Source of the DNA: JAPPLB01 sp965218555
GTDB taxonomy: Bacteria; Acidobacteriota; Terriglobia; Bryobacterales; UBA6623
Length of the DNA stretch: 64,000 nucleotides
Direction of reading: 5' to 3'
Assembly (NCBI GenBank): GCA_965218555.1
Contig: OZ244625.1
Coordinates: 4,092,001 to 4,156,000, forward strand
This document shows positions 8,105 to 16,295 of the stretch, piece by piece. Within the stretch, counting starts at the first letter, position 1. Each line of letters begins with the position of its first letter. The translations under genes were made by a program, and so were the position numbers. Below the pieces are notes generated by a model that was not told where the DNA came from, did not search any database, and saw only the letters and a program-made list of their open reading frames with translations.

Positions 8105-9700
8105 ATGAGTAAGAAAACATCGAAATCCCAAACCATCTCGCGCCGGGGCGTATTTCAGGCCGGCACGTTCGCCGCCGCCGCGAGCTTCATGAGCTCCACC
8201 GCCACTGCGGCGGCCCGGCTGCCCACGCGCGGCAGAGGCCCAAACGTCTACGAGCGCATCGGTGTCACGCCGTTCATCAACTTGACGTCGACGCGCACAA
8301 TGAACGGCGGTTCGGCGGCGCTGCCCGAGGTTGCGGAGGCGGTGTATGAGGCCTCGTTCTACCACGTCAACATGCAGGAGCTTCTGGAGAAGGCCGGGCC
8401 GTACATCGCGGACCTGCTCGAAGTGCCCGCGGCGATGGTGAGCACTGGAGCGGCCGGCGCCCTGACCTGCGCCACGCTGGCCTGCATGGCCGGGGGCGAC
8501 ATCGAGACGCTCCAGCAACTGCCCGACACCGAGGGCATCAAGGACGAGGTCGTCGCCGTCGGCTGGTCGCGGTCCATCTACGATCATGCGATTCGGATGA
8601 CGGGCGCGAAGATGGTCGATGTCTTCAAGCCGGAAGATCTGGAGCGTACGTTCGGACCGCAGACGTTCATGGCCTTCGCGGGTCAGAAGATCCAATCGCC
8701 GGACAGCCGTATCCCGCTCGAGACGTTCGTGAAGGCGGCGCACGACCACGGCGTGCCGGTCCTGGTGGACGCCGCCGCCGAACTGCCGCTGATCCCCGAC
8801 CCGTTTCTTTCTCGCGGCGTCGACCTCGTGGTGTACAGCGGCGGCAAGAGCGTCAAGGGACCGCAGTCCAGCGGACTGCTGCTGAGCAACCGCAAAGACC
8901 TTGCCCGCGCGGCCTATGTCGGCAGCGCGCCGCACCACACCTACGCGCGGCCTCTCAAGGTCAGCAAAGAAGAGGTGATGGGGTTGATCGCGGCGGTGGA
9001 GGCGCTCGTCACGACACGCAACATTGCCGATGAGCACGGCAAGTACAAGCGGTGGTTCCGGCACATCATCGAGCGGATCACTCAGGTCCCCGGCGTCGAA
9101 GCGCGCATTATCGAGTCGCCCCGGCCGGGCTACTACCCGACGATGCATGTCGAGTGGGACACCAACAGAATCGGACTCGTGGCGCGTGAAGTCGGCGAGC
9201 AAATGCTCTCCGGAGAGCCTCGCATCATGACGCATGCTTTCCCGAAGGAACTCGATCCGACGAGCGCCGAAACGAACAACTTCATCATCCGCCCCATGGC
9301 GATGTACCGGGATGACTACAAGGTCGTAGCCGAACGGCTGTATGAAGTCTTTCGTGACGCGCCCGCTCCGAAGCCGCGGAAAAGGCCGGCGCCCCCGTCC
9401 GGCAATCTCGACGGGCACTGGGAGGTTGACATCACCTACGTGGCCAACCGAGCTCGTCACACGATGTATCTCCAGAACAAGGGGAACGAGATCCTCGGAC
9501 TGCATCGCGGCCGCATCGCGCAAGGTAAGGTCAAGGGCGAGATCGACGGCGATCAGGTTTACTTCGAAAGCCGCGGCAAGTACGAAGCCGCCCGCATGCG
9601 GTACTTTTTCAAAGGCACGTTGCGCGGAGACGAGATGGGCGGCGAGCTCGGCCTCGGCGAATACGGCAAGGGCCGCTGGAAGGCGCGGCGAGTGGGTTGA
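8105..9700 (+). CDS. Tat-exported SelA-like PLP-dependent enzyme with C-terminal beta domain
   Basis: The 531-residue product starts MSKKTSKSQTISRRGVFQAG, a twin-arginine signal. A ribosome binding site (GAGGAA) lies about 8 bases upstream. Residues ~45-420 resemble the SelA/glucosaminate-6-phosphate ammonia-lyase group of fold-type I PLP enzymes: NLTSTRTMNGGSAALPEV, the STGAAGALTCATLACMAG phosphate-binding region, VLVDAAAELP and VYSGGKSVKGPQ, whose Lys should bind PLP. The last ~100 residues (after a Pro/Lys linker) form an extra beta-rich domain beginning NLDGHWEVDITY. The substrate is unknown. Exported PLP enzymes of this type are uncommon, and the gene sits alone. Confidence 0.75.
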   Translation: MSKKTSKSQTISRRGVFQAGTFAAAASFMSSTATAAARLPTRGRGPNVYERIGVTPFINLTSTRTMNGGSAALPEVAEAVYEASFYHVNMQELLEKAGPYIADLLEVPAAMVSTGAAGALTCATLACMAGGDIETLQQLPDTEGIKDEVVAVGWSRSIYDHAIRMTGAKMVDVFKPEDLERTFGPQTFMAFAGQKIQSPDSRIPLETFVKAAHDHGVPVLVDAAAELPLIPDPFLSRGVDLVVYSGGKSVKGPQSSGLLLSNRKDLARAAYVGSAPHHTYARPLKVSKEEVMGLIAAVEALVTTRNIADEHGKYKRWFRHIIERITQVPGVEARIIESPRPGYYPTMHVEWDTNRIGLVAREVGEQMLSGEPRIMTHAFPKELDPTSAETNNFIIRPMAMYRDDYKVVAERLYEVFRDAPAPKPRKRPAPPSGNLDGHWEVDITYVANRARHTMYLQNKGNEILGLHRGRIAQGKVKGEIDGDQVYFESRGKYEAARMRYFFKGTLRGDEMGGELGLGEYGKGRWKARRVG

Positions 9701-9722
9701 GACAGACCCCGCCGCGAGTGGC

Positions 9723-10169
9723 TTAGCGGAAGCGGCCGGGCGTCCAGCGCACATCTCCCGCCGCAAAAGCGCCTTTGAGCAGGCGCACCTCCGGCTCTTT
9801 GCGCCCGAGGATGACGCTCACGATGTCGAACCGCATGCGGTTGTGGTCGACGCCGGCGCGGCGTACGTAATCTTTGGCCGTGCGGATGAGGTGCCGGCGC
9901 TTGGCGCCGTCGACAGCGTCCTCGGGACGGCCGAAGGCCTCGTCGGCGCGGGTTTTCACTTCGATAAAAGCAAGGTGCTCACCGTCCCACCCGATCAGAT
10001 CCATCTCCCCCTTCGTGGTGCGTGAGCGGTAGTTGCGGGCGACGATCCGATAGCCCAACTCGGTGAGCCGGCGATAGGCGATGTCCTCGCCGCGGCGGGC
10101 GTCACGCAGATGAGCGGGCAGGCGCCGGGCCGCCAGGCCTCGGAGAGAGTCCAGCAGGAATCGCAGCAT
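9723..10169 (-). CDS. YraN family endonuclease-like protein (UPF0102)
   Basis: A 148-residue protein. Its centre has the YraN layout: RRGEDIAYRRLTELGYRIV, then NYRSRTTKGEMDLIGWDG and LAFIEVKTRADEAFG. The E-x-D...E-x-K residues are a PD-(D/E)XK nuclease core. YraN proteins are Holliday-junction-resolvase-like, with an uncertain role. The start at MLRFLLDSLRGL fits the family length; the open frame continues upstream for another 120 low-complexity codons that I regard as non-coding. It is convergent with the PLP enzyme gene, 22 bases apart. Confidence 0.85.
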   Translation of the reverse strand: MLRFLLDSLRGLAARRLPAHLRDARRGEDIAYRRLTELGYRIVARNYRSRTTKGEMDLIGWDGEHLAFIEVKTRADEAFGRPEDAVDGAKRRHLIRTAKDYVRRAGVDHNRMRFDIVSVILGRKEPEVRLLKGAFAAGDVRWTPGRFR

Positions 10170-10799
10170 GGCGGTCGCAAGTTCTGAATGCCGCTGACAA
10201 CCCGGCACGGCTTCCGGGCGGTTCCCCAAGACGGCGCGAGCGGGGCGCCGGAACCGGGAAATCTTGCCGAACTGTAGCAGCCCCGAGCGCGTGCGCGCAA
10301 CGTCGCGAGGATGTCGCGAGGATGCGGCGAAGCCGCCCCGCTGGCAAGCATGGCGCTGCCGGAAGCGATCAGGCGGGGCATGTCTCGACGACGCGGCCCG
10401 CACGCGGGAATGTCCTGGGATGGCCGAGGCGCCGGCGCACGCACCGCCGCCGGAAGCGGCGCGGCGATTGCTCTCCCCGTTGCGAGGCGGACGGGCGTTT
10501 CCTATCCCGACGGAATGCAACACCCCGCACAACCGGGGAGGCCGCCGCGTGGGGGACGTCTCGTCACGCCGTTGTACCTGCTCCGGCTCTCCGCGGCGCC
10601 CGGCCCCCGTGATCGAACTTTTCTCCGAGACCGTATCGATCGGTCTTCCTGTCCCTGCGCCCTTGCTTGCGGCCCCTTACGGACGGATCAGGGGCTGGCC
10701 CGAAGTCATCGGCATCGCCCGACGAGGCGAGAGCCATGTGCTAGACTTCCTTCGAGTAGAAGTCCGCAGACAGTCGACAAAGACTACAGGAGAATCGCG
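10170..10799. other. Gene-free 630-bp stretch upstream of parM-like gene
   Basis: No frame here looks like protein. An 11-base direct repeat (TCGCGAGGATG, twice in tandem) lies at about 10308-10329. A good ribosome binding site AGGAG occurs at 10788-10792, seven bases before the downstream ATG. Plasmid parM operons carry a repeat-type centromere in this position, but a single 11-base tandem pair is too little to call one. Confidence 0.4.
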
Positions 10800-11960
10800 A
10801 TGGCGCAACAAGACACCCCTCGGTGGGGAGGAAAGGAAAGATCGGAAGAATCCTTGAATAAAAAGGATAGCACCAAAAAAGTCGATGCACATCCGGCTCT
10901 CACCAATCGCATCCGTCGCCTCGGACTAGATCCGGGCTTCGGTGGATTCAAAGTGGGTGAACTTGAAGGGGACAGTATCCGTGTCGAGATTACCCCGGCT
11001 GTGGTGGGTATTGGCAAAAAGGAAAGGGGATCGTTGGATTTCCCCACACCAGACCCGCTACTTGGCAGGGATAAGCCACTGAGGGTTAGCTACGGAGGGG
11101 TAGAGTATCTGGTGGGACAAAACATTCACCTGTACGCTCGTCCTGTTCAGCGCCTGGATTTCCTGAGATTGTCGGAGGGCCCTGAACTACGATCTCTCAT
11201 TTACGCATCCCTGTGGCCGATTCTTGGCGACGGCTCGCAGCAGGTTGCCTTGGCCGTAGGCCTGCCCGTTCAGATTCTATCGGATCAGGACCAGGCTGAG
11301 GATGTCCTCCAAAAACTGAAATCCTGGCTGCTGGCCAAACATGTTTTCCGGGTCAACGATCAGTTTGCCGAGGTGACCATTTCCCAAATTCAGGTGGTTC
11401 CGCAGGTGATGGGCACTTACTATGTCTGTCTGGCGGGGAAGAACGATTCTCTGCGTCCGGCCGGCCCCAACGTACGATTTGGAATAGCAGACATCGGGTT
11501 CAACACACTTGACCTGATCGGCATTGAGGGTGGTGCCGTCATCGATCGTTTCACGGGCGGCAGCACCTTGGGAATGCGCCGCGCAGCTGAGATTGTCCTG
11601 AATGCCGTGCGTGAGGAGGTGGATGTCGAACTCTCTCTGCAACAGGCCGATGACTTGATTGTGCAGGCATGTAAGGGTCAACGGTCTGTGATTTATCATC
11701 CCGAGGGCGAAACCGACGTGACTCGCATGGTGCAACAGGCGCTGGACAACGAGGCTGCTTCTGTTTGCAGTTTCGTAGAACGGGTCTGGGGCAACGGCCG
11801 GCAGTTCCGGCACATCTTGCTCACCGGCGGAGGAGCCCATGCGCTTCAAGAGTACTTGCTCAAACTCTATCCCTATGCAACCTTGATACGCGACCCGATA
11901 ACAGCCAACGCACGAGGCTTGGCGCATTGGGCGTCCCTGTTCAGTGCGTATCAACAGTGA
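10800..11960 (+). CDS. ParM/Alp-type actin-like ATPase
   Basis: A 386-residue protein with the actin/Hsp70 ATPase core. LGLDPGFGGFKVGEL near residue 42 is the phosphate-1 loop, FGIADIGFNTLDLIGIEGG the phosphate-2 motif and ILLTGGGAHAL the adenosine motif. ParM-like actins polymerise to push plasmid copies apart and normally work with a small DNA-binding adaptor (ParR) encoded just downstream. No clear ParR is visible, because the downstream DNA is broken by transposon remnants. The first 38 residues are polar and Lys-rich. Base composition is visibly less GC-rich than neighbours, suggesting transfer from a plasmid or phage. Confidence 0.8.
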   Translation: MAQQDTPRWGGKERSEESLNKKDSTKKVDAHPALTNRIRRLGLDPGFGGFKVGELEGDSIRVEITPAVVGIGKKERGSLDFPTPDPLLGRDKPLRVSYGGVEYLVGQNIHLYARPVQRLDFLRLSEGPELRSLIYASLWPILGDGSQQVALAVGLPVQILSDQDQAEDVLQKLKSWLLAKHVFRVNDQFAEVTISQIQVVPQVMGTYYVCLAGKNDSLRPAGPNVRFGIADIGFNTLDLIGIEGGAVIDRFTGGSTLGMRRAAEIVLNAVREEVDVELSLQQADDLIVQACKGQRSVIYHPEGETDVTRMVQQALDNEAASVCSFVERVWGNGRQFRHILLTGGGAHALQEYLLKLYPYATLIRDPITANARGLAHWASLFSAYQQ

Positions 11961-12029
11961 AGCGCCGGCCCCTTTCCGGCGCAAGAAGACTTTTTTGAAG
12001 AAGCCCGCCGTGGGAGCCGTGAAGCGCCA

Positions 12030-12175
12030 ATCGGGAGAAAACCGGACTGCGCGGGATGCGGCGGTAGGCGAAGAGCGTCGATCGAAGGAGGAGAACGAAG
12101 CGCTCAAGAAGGCCGTGGCGGAGACGGCGCCGAAGAACCGGCGGCTGGAGAAAAGTTCGGGTCTTCAAGACGGAA
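12030..12175 (+). pseudogene. Possible IS3-type orfA leucine-zipper fragment
   Basis: The frame encodes RRSKEENEALKKAVAETA followed by PKNRRLEKSSG, which resembles the Leu/Asn-heptad tail of IS3-family orfA transposase proteins. There is no helix-turn-helix part upstream and no orfB downstream. If correct it is only a short relic next to the parM-like gene. This is a weak call based on motif flavour. Confidence 0.3.
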
Positions 12176-12213
12176 AAGATATCAGCGCATGGCCTGGGAA
12201 CGCCGGTGTTCGT

Positions 12214-12471
12214 TCAGCCGACGGACACGCCCGTGGCGAGCCGCTCCCGGTGGATGCGTCGGGTCTTGGGTTCCTCTCGGCGGATGCGCGCCATGGCCGC
12301 CCGAAACGCCCCGGCCTCGTCGGCGGAGAGGCCGAGTTCGGCCTTGGTCCGCTGCAGCCGGGCGGCCAAGTAGGCGAGCAGGTCTGGGGTGTGACCGCGT
12401 AGCAAGCCCTCGCGCTTCTCACGGAGTGAGGGGATGAGCTCGGTCAAACCGCCCCGGTGTAGCGCGATCAT
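12214..12471 (-). pseudogene. Unrecognised gene fragment cut by the IS1380 element
   Basis: On the minus strand the frame reads TDAGRAMIALHRGGLTELIP and on through HTPDLLAYLAARLQRTKAEL to a stop, with strong GC at third codon positions. The open frame runs upstream without a start right up to the IS1380 inverted repeat at 12500, so the gene appears to be truncated by that insertion. I do not recognise the family. A start at the internal ATG (12471) would give an 85-residue protein. Confidence 0.35.
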
Positions 12472-12499
12472 CGCCCGTCCAGCATCAGTGTAGGAACCG

Positions 12500-14230
12500 C
12501 TAGCCCGGATATTTCACCAGGGGGTAGGAAAAGGGCTGCCTGTTGTGGCATAGAACATTTATGTCCAAAACGTTAGCGCCACAGAAGACAAGCCGCCCTC
12601 CGATAACAGAGTGTAGCCAATCGAGCTTCTCGTTTGGCAAGCACTTTCGCCGCCAAGTAAGCACCCGGTTTGATGGCGGGGTGATCAGCTCCGACGGCGG
12701 CGCGCTGCTGTTGCGCGAGGTCGACCGGCGCATCAAGCTGCTGCCGCGCCTGGCGGTCTGTTTCGAGGACCGCCGCGATCCGCGGCGCATCGAACACCGG
12801 GTTGCGGAGCTGGTCTCGCAGCGGGTGTATGCGCTGGCGCTGGGATACGAAGACCTCAACGATCACGACGAGTTGCGCAGCGAACCGCTGCTGGCGCTGC
12901 TAGTGGGCAAGAGCGACTTGGAAGGGCAGCAGCGCAGCCGAGAGCGTGATCGCGGCAAGCCGCTGGCGGGCAAGAGCACGCTGAACCGGCTGGAACGCAG
13001 GACCGACGGTTTGGACCGCTACCAGAAGATCTGTTGCGACAGCGAAGCGATCGACCGCCTACGGGTGAACGTGTTCATAGAAGCACACCCGCAGGAGCCG
13101 GCCGAGATCATTCTCGATATCGACGCCACCGACACGCCCTTGCAGGGGCAGCAGGAGGGGCGTTTCTTTCACGGGTACTACGGTCACTACTGTTACTTGC
13201 CGCTGTACATCTTCAGCGGCGAGCACGTCTTGTGCGCGCGGCAGCGGGTGTCGAATCAAGACGCGGCGGCGGGCAGCGTGGCGGAGTTGGAGAGGATCGT
13301 GGCGCAGATCCGGGAAGCTTGGCCGGAGGTGAAGATCCTGCTGCGAGCCGACTCGGGGTTTTGTCGGGACGAGTTGCTGAGCTGCTGCGAGGCGAACCAG
13401 GTGGGGTACGTGGTGGGGCTGGCGCGCAACGAGCGGTTGCGGTCGCTGCTGGAGGAGGCGCTCGCAGAGGCGGCGAGGAGGCAGCAGCAGACGGGCCGGC
13501 CGGCGCGGGTCTTTAGCGAGTTCGGGTATCAGACGCGGCAGAGTTGGAGCCGGGCGCGGCGGGTGGTGGGGAAAGCCGAACAGCTCTCGGGCAAGCAGAA
13601 TCCGCGCTATGTGGTGACGTCGCTGGAGGCCCAGAGATGGCCGCCGCAACGGTTGTACGAACAACTCTACTGCCGGCGCGGGGAGGCCGAGAATCGCATC
13701 AAGGAGCAGTTGAGTCTGTTTGCTGATCGCATGAGCAGCGAGACGCTGCGGGCCAATCAACTGCGGCTGTATCTGTCGTCGCTGGCGTACGTGTTGCTGG
13801 TGGCGCTGCGGCGGCTGGGGCTCAAGGGCACACGGTGGGCGCGGGCCCAGACGGAGACGATCCGGCGGGGGTTGTTGAAGATCGGGGCACAGGTGAAGGT
13901 GAGCGTGCGGCGGGTGTACCTGTCGTTGGCCGGCGGCTACCCCGATGAGGAGGCATTCGCGGCGGTGTATCGGGCGTTGCGTCCGCCGGGAGGAGCAACT
14001 GTTTGCTAACACGGAGCGAACCAAAAACGGCGCCCCCAGGGGGCGCAGGGGCGAAGTGTTTCTAGAATCGGCAACAACCCGAAAAACGGACTTTCGCGAG
14101 CCGCAATGGGCGACCTAAAGCGCCCCGTATCGGCCCTCGCCTCCCTCGCCGCGGAGGATTCCGATCTTTAGACTATATTTCGGCCCCTCTCAACCCATCG
14201 CAAAGCCGCTGGTGAGAAAAGGCGGCTAAG
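12500..14230 (+). mobile_element. IS1380-family insertion sequence
   Basis: The element is about 1.73 kb. Its left end CTAGCCCGGATATTTCACCA (12500-12519) and right end, read inward, CTTAGCCGCCTTTTCTCACC (14230-14211) form imperfect terminal inverted repeats around one transposase gene. Length and organisation fit the IS1380 family. I could not fix a target duplication with certainty. The right non-coding part holds a strong GGCGCCCCC/GGGGGCGCC-type hairpin at about 14029-14047. The insertion interrupts a reading frame on its left side. Confidence 0.75.
12561..14009 (+). CDS. IS1380-family DDE transposase
   Basis: The 482-residue product has the IS1380 signature ISSDGGALLLREVDRR near residue 45, the first catalytic Asp in IILDIDATDTPLQGQQ, a second in ILLRADSGFCRDELL, and the C-terminal YCRRGEAENRIKE with the catalytic Glu, followed by the family's FADRMSSETLRANQLRLYL. 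It appears full length and uninterrupted, so the element may still be active. The start chosen is MSKTLAPQK; an upstream TTG adds six residues. Confidence 0.92.
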   Translation: MSKTLAPQKTSRPPITECSQSSFSFGKHFRRQVSTRFDGGVISSDGGALLLREVDRRIKLLPRLAVCFEDRRDPRRIEHRVAELVSQRVYALALGYEDLNDHDELRSEPLLALLVGKSDLEGQQRSRERDRGKPLAGKSTLNRLERRTDGLDRYQKICCDSEAIDRLRVNVFIEAHPQEPAEIILDIDATDTPLQGQQEGRFFHGYYGHYCYLPLYIFSGEHVLCARQRVSNQDAAAGSVAELERIVAQIREAWPEVKILLRADSGFCRDELLSCCEANQVGYVVGLARNERLRSLLEEALAEAARRQQQTGRPARVFSEFGYQTRQSWSRARRVVGKAEQLSGKQNPRYVVTSLEAQRWPPQRLYEQLYCRRGEAENRIKEQLSLFADRMSSETLRANQLRLYLSSLAYVLLVALRRLGLKGTRWARAQTETIRRGLLKIGAQVKVSVRRVYLSLAGGYPDEEAFAAVYRALRPPGGATVC

Positions 14231-14456
14231 CGGAGTCACCGCCGAAGTTGCACCGTGCCCGTGGCGGTGACGTGCCCCCTTTTTATCCACCAGGCATAAC
14301 TGGAAGATCTCGGCTAGCAAACTCCGCAGGTGTCCCCGGAAGCTGCCCGAGAGGCGGCAAAAAGATCGGACGATCCGGGCCGATTCCCCATGGAGCCGGG
14401 ACACGTCGTATCCTGATAGACAGATGGACGGCATGCAGAGACTCCGCGGCGGGTTA
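14231..14456. other. Gene-free stretch between IS1380 and repeat copy 2
   Basis: No protein-like frame or RNA gene is recognised here. Confidence 0.4.
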
Positions 14457-14634
14457 ACCTGCATATCTCACCACCTGACTGGGGAAGCACGCGATAAGAC
14501 CGCCATGACTTTGTTGCGCTTGCTTGCCGTGCTCGATGTACGGTCAAGTACACCTGCGAGCGCCAAGCGGCGCGCGCCTCGTCCTGACGGCCCTCTCACG
14601 CACTTCGCCTCGCCACTTGGTGAGACATGCAGGT
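14457..14634 (-). repeat. 178-bp dispersed TIR element, copy 2 (inverted)
   Basis: It has exactly the same length as copy 1 and opposite orientation. The ends are AACCTGCATATCTCACCACC and, at the right, GGTGAGACATGCAGGTT. It lies 12 bases upstream of the OmpA-like gene's first good ATG. The gene's frame stays open through the whole element, so the element may have replaced the original promoter and 5' codons. Confidence 0.85.
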
Positions 14635-14645
14635 TCAGCGTTCTG

Positions 14646-16109
14646 ATGGCCCTTTTTGTTGTCACGGGTCTCGCGCCCGCGCAGCCATCGACGCCTCCCG
14701 GGGAGCGCGAGAGTTTGGCGGTGACGTTTCCGGAACGGACCGAGGGGAGAGTTCGCTTGGAGGGGACCGAACGGATGCCGCTTGCGAAGGGCGAAGCAAC
14801 CGTGCGGCGGCGGCGCGGCACGACCGAGATCGAGGTGAAGCTGGAGCAGCTCAAGCCGGCGATCCTGTTCGGCGGCGACTTCAACACCTATGTGCTTTGG
14901 ACGGTTTCTCCCGAAGGCGTTGCGGTGAACGCCGGCGAGCTCTTGCAACGCGGCCACCGCAGCCGGGTTGACGCGACGACCCCGCTGAGCACCTTCGGTA
15001 TGTTTGTCACCGCCGAGCCGCACTTCCTTGTCGATGAGCCGAGTTCTTTCGTCGTACTGCAAAACGCCGAGTCAAGCCTGACGCGGGGCAGCCACATGCA
15101 GTCGTCCGTCGTGAAGTACCGTGGGTTTACGGGGCGCTACAACGCGGACCGGGACACGCTGGCGAATGAAGAGGTCCTCGAGGGCGATTTCCGGTCCGAG
15201 CGGCAGCAGGCGACGACCGCTTTGAATCTCGCCGAGCGCGAGGGCGCGGGACGTTGGGCGCCCGAGGAGTTGGCGAGAGCTCGCGAAGCCGTCATCAAAG
15301 CGTTGGAAGCCTACGGGCCCGAGATGGACGAGAAGCTGTTTGCGATCGAAGCGCGCACGGCGGTGCGTCTTGGCTTCGAGGCATATCGGGCCACCGTTCG
15401 CAACCGCGAGCAGGCCGAGGAACAGGCGCAGCGCGATGAACTGGCCGGCTTGCGGGTCGCGAAGGCCGAGGCGGAAGCGGCCGAGGCGTCGGCGCGCGAG
15501 GAGGCCGCACGGGCGCGCCGCGAGCGTCAAGAGGCCCTGGAAGCCAAGAGCCAGGCCGAAGAAGCCGCGCGCGTAGCGCAGATACAGCAACGGCGGGCTC
15601 GCGAGATGATGGAGACCGCGCAGTCGGAAACCAAACGGTTGACTGCTCTCAAAGCGCAAGCCGAGCGTTATGCGAACCAAGCGCGGTCTCGTCTCGAAGG
15701 CGCGCTCAGCAAGGTCGTCGAGACGAGGGAAACCGCTCGGGGAGTGATCGTCAATCTGCCGGACATTCTGTTTGCCTCGGGCCGTTCGACGCTTCGGCCA
15801 CGAGCCCGCGAAGTGCTGAGCCGCGTCGCGGGGATTCTGCTCGTGACTCCGGAGATCGGGCTCAGCATCGAAGGCCACACCGACAGCACTGGCAGCCAAG
15901 ACTTGAACCTGCGGCTGTCGGAGAAACGCGCCATCTCGGTCGCGGACTATCTCGCCGAGTCGGGGGTTTCCGCCAGCATCATGTCGACCGTCGGCTATGG
16001 CGAGGCGCAGCCTATGGCGGACAACAACAGCCCGGCCGGGCGTCAAAAAAATCGCCGCGTGGAAATCGTCATCGAAAGCACCGGCGATCAGGCGCCGTTC
16101 GGGCGGTAA
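14646..16109 (+). CDS. OmpA-like protein with coiled coil, 1
   Basis: A 487-residue envelope protein. The first ~15 residues are hydrophobic, ending APAQP like a signal-peptide cleavage region, but they lack the usual positively charged start. The repeat element directly upstream may have removed it, or translation may begin inside the element in the same frame. Residues ~180-340 form an Ala/Glu/Arg-rich coiled coil. The C-terminal ~120 residues are an OmpA/MotB peptidoglycan-binding domain: LFASGRSTLRPRAREVL, IEGHTDSTGSQDLNLRLSEK and NRRVEIVIE. It should link an outer-membrane or periplasmic structure to the cell wall. A shorter paralogue lies at 35830. Confidence 0.85.
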   Translation: MALFVVTGLAPAQPSTPPGERESLAVTFPERTEGRVRLEGTERMPLAKGEATVRRRRGTTEIEVKLEQLKPAILFGGDFNTYVLWTVSPEGVAVNAGELLQRGHRSRVDATTPLSTFGMFVTAEPHFLVDEPSSFVVLQNAESSLTRGSHMQSSVVKYRGFTGRYNADRDTLANEEVLEGDFRSERQQATTALNLAEREGAGRWAPEELARAREAVIKALEAYGPEMDEKLFAIEARTAVRLGFEAYRATVRNREQAEEQAQRDELAGLRVAKAEAEAAEASAREEAARARRERQEALEAKSQAEEAARVAQIQQRRAREMMETAQSETKRLTALKAQAERYANQARSRLEGALSKVVETRETARGVIVNLPDILFASGRSTLRPRAREVLSRVAGILLVTPEIGLSIEGHTDSTGSQDLNLRLSEKRAISVADYLAESGVSASIMSTVGYGEAQPMADNNSPAGRQKNRRVEIVIESTGDQAPFGR

Positions 16110-16134
16110 GACCTGTCCGCGGAATTGACATCCA

Positions 16135-16262
16135 TCATCCGGGTTCAGGCCGCTGGGGGACGGCCGCTTCCAGCGGCATCAAGTGGCCGAGATTGATGTC
16201 GAAGAAGGGCTTGGACCATTTCAAGGCGAGATCCATGACGACAAGCGCAGGGCGTTCGCCGA
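16135..16262 (-). pseudogene. Possible 3'-end gene remnant
   Basis: One minus-strand frame reads GERPALVVMDLALKWSKP then FFDINLGHLMPLEAAV and ends at a TGA. The composition looks protein-like, but there is no start and the frame closes upstream. I do not recognise the family. It is most simply the tail of a deleted gene. Confidence 0.25.
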
Positions 16263-16273
16263 ACCCCGCACCG

Positions 16274-16295
16274 CCCACCCGTCTTAGCGGGTGGG
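16274..16295. terminator. Hairpin between convergent genes
   Basis: CCCACCCG and CGGGTGGG form a perfect eight-pair stem around a six-base loop. The hairpin lies between the convergent OmpA-like and amidohydrolase genes and overlaps the latter's stop codon. There is no U-tract on either strand, so termination is plausible but not canonical. Confidence 0.35.

Noticed and set aside
7844..9766. 640-codon open frame on the minus strand opposite the SelA-like gene
   Set aside because: It is antisense to a clearly coding gene, is rich in Arg/His/Val from GC-skewed codons and has no recognisable domain.
14424..14645. N-terminal extension of the first OmpA-like gene through the repeat element
   Set aside because: The extra 74 codons are the reverse of the dispersed element and occur unrelated to OmpA elsewhere. 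Translation from within it cannot be fully excluded.
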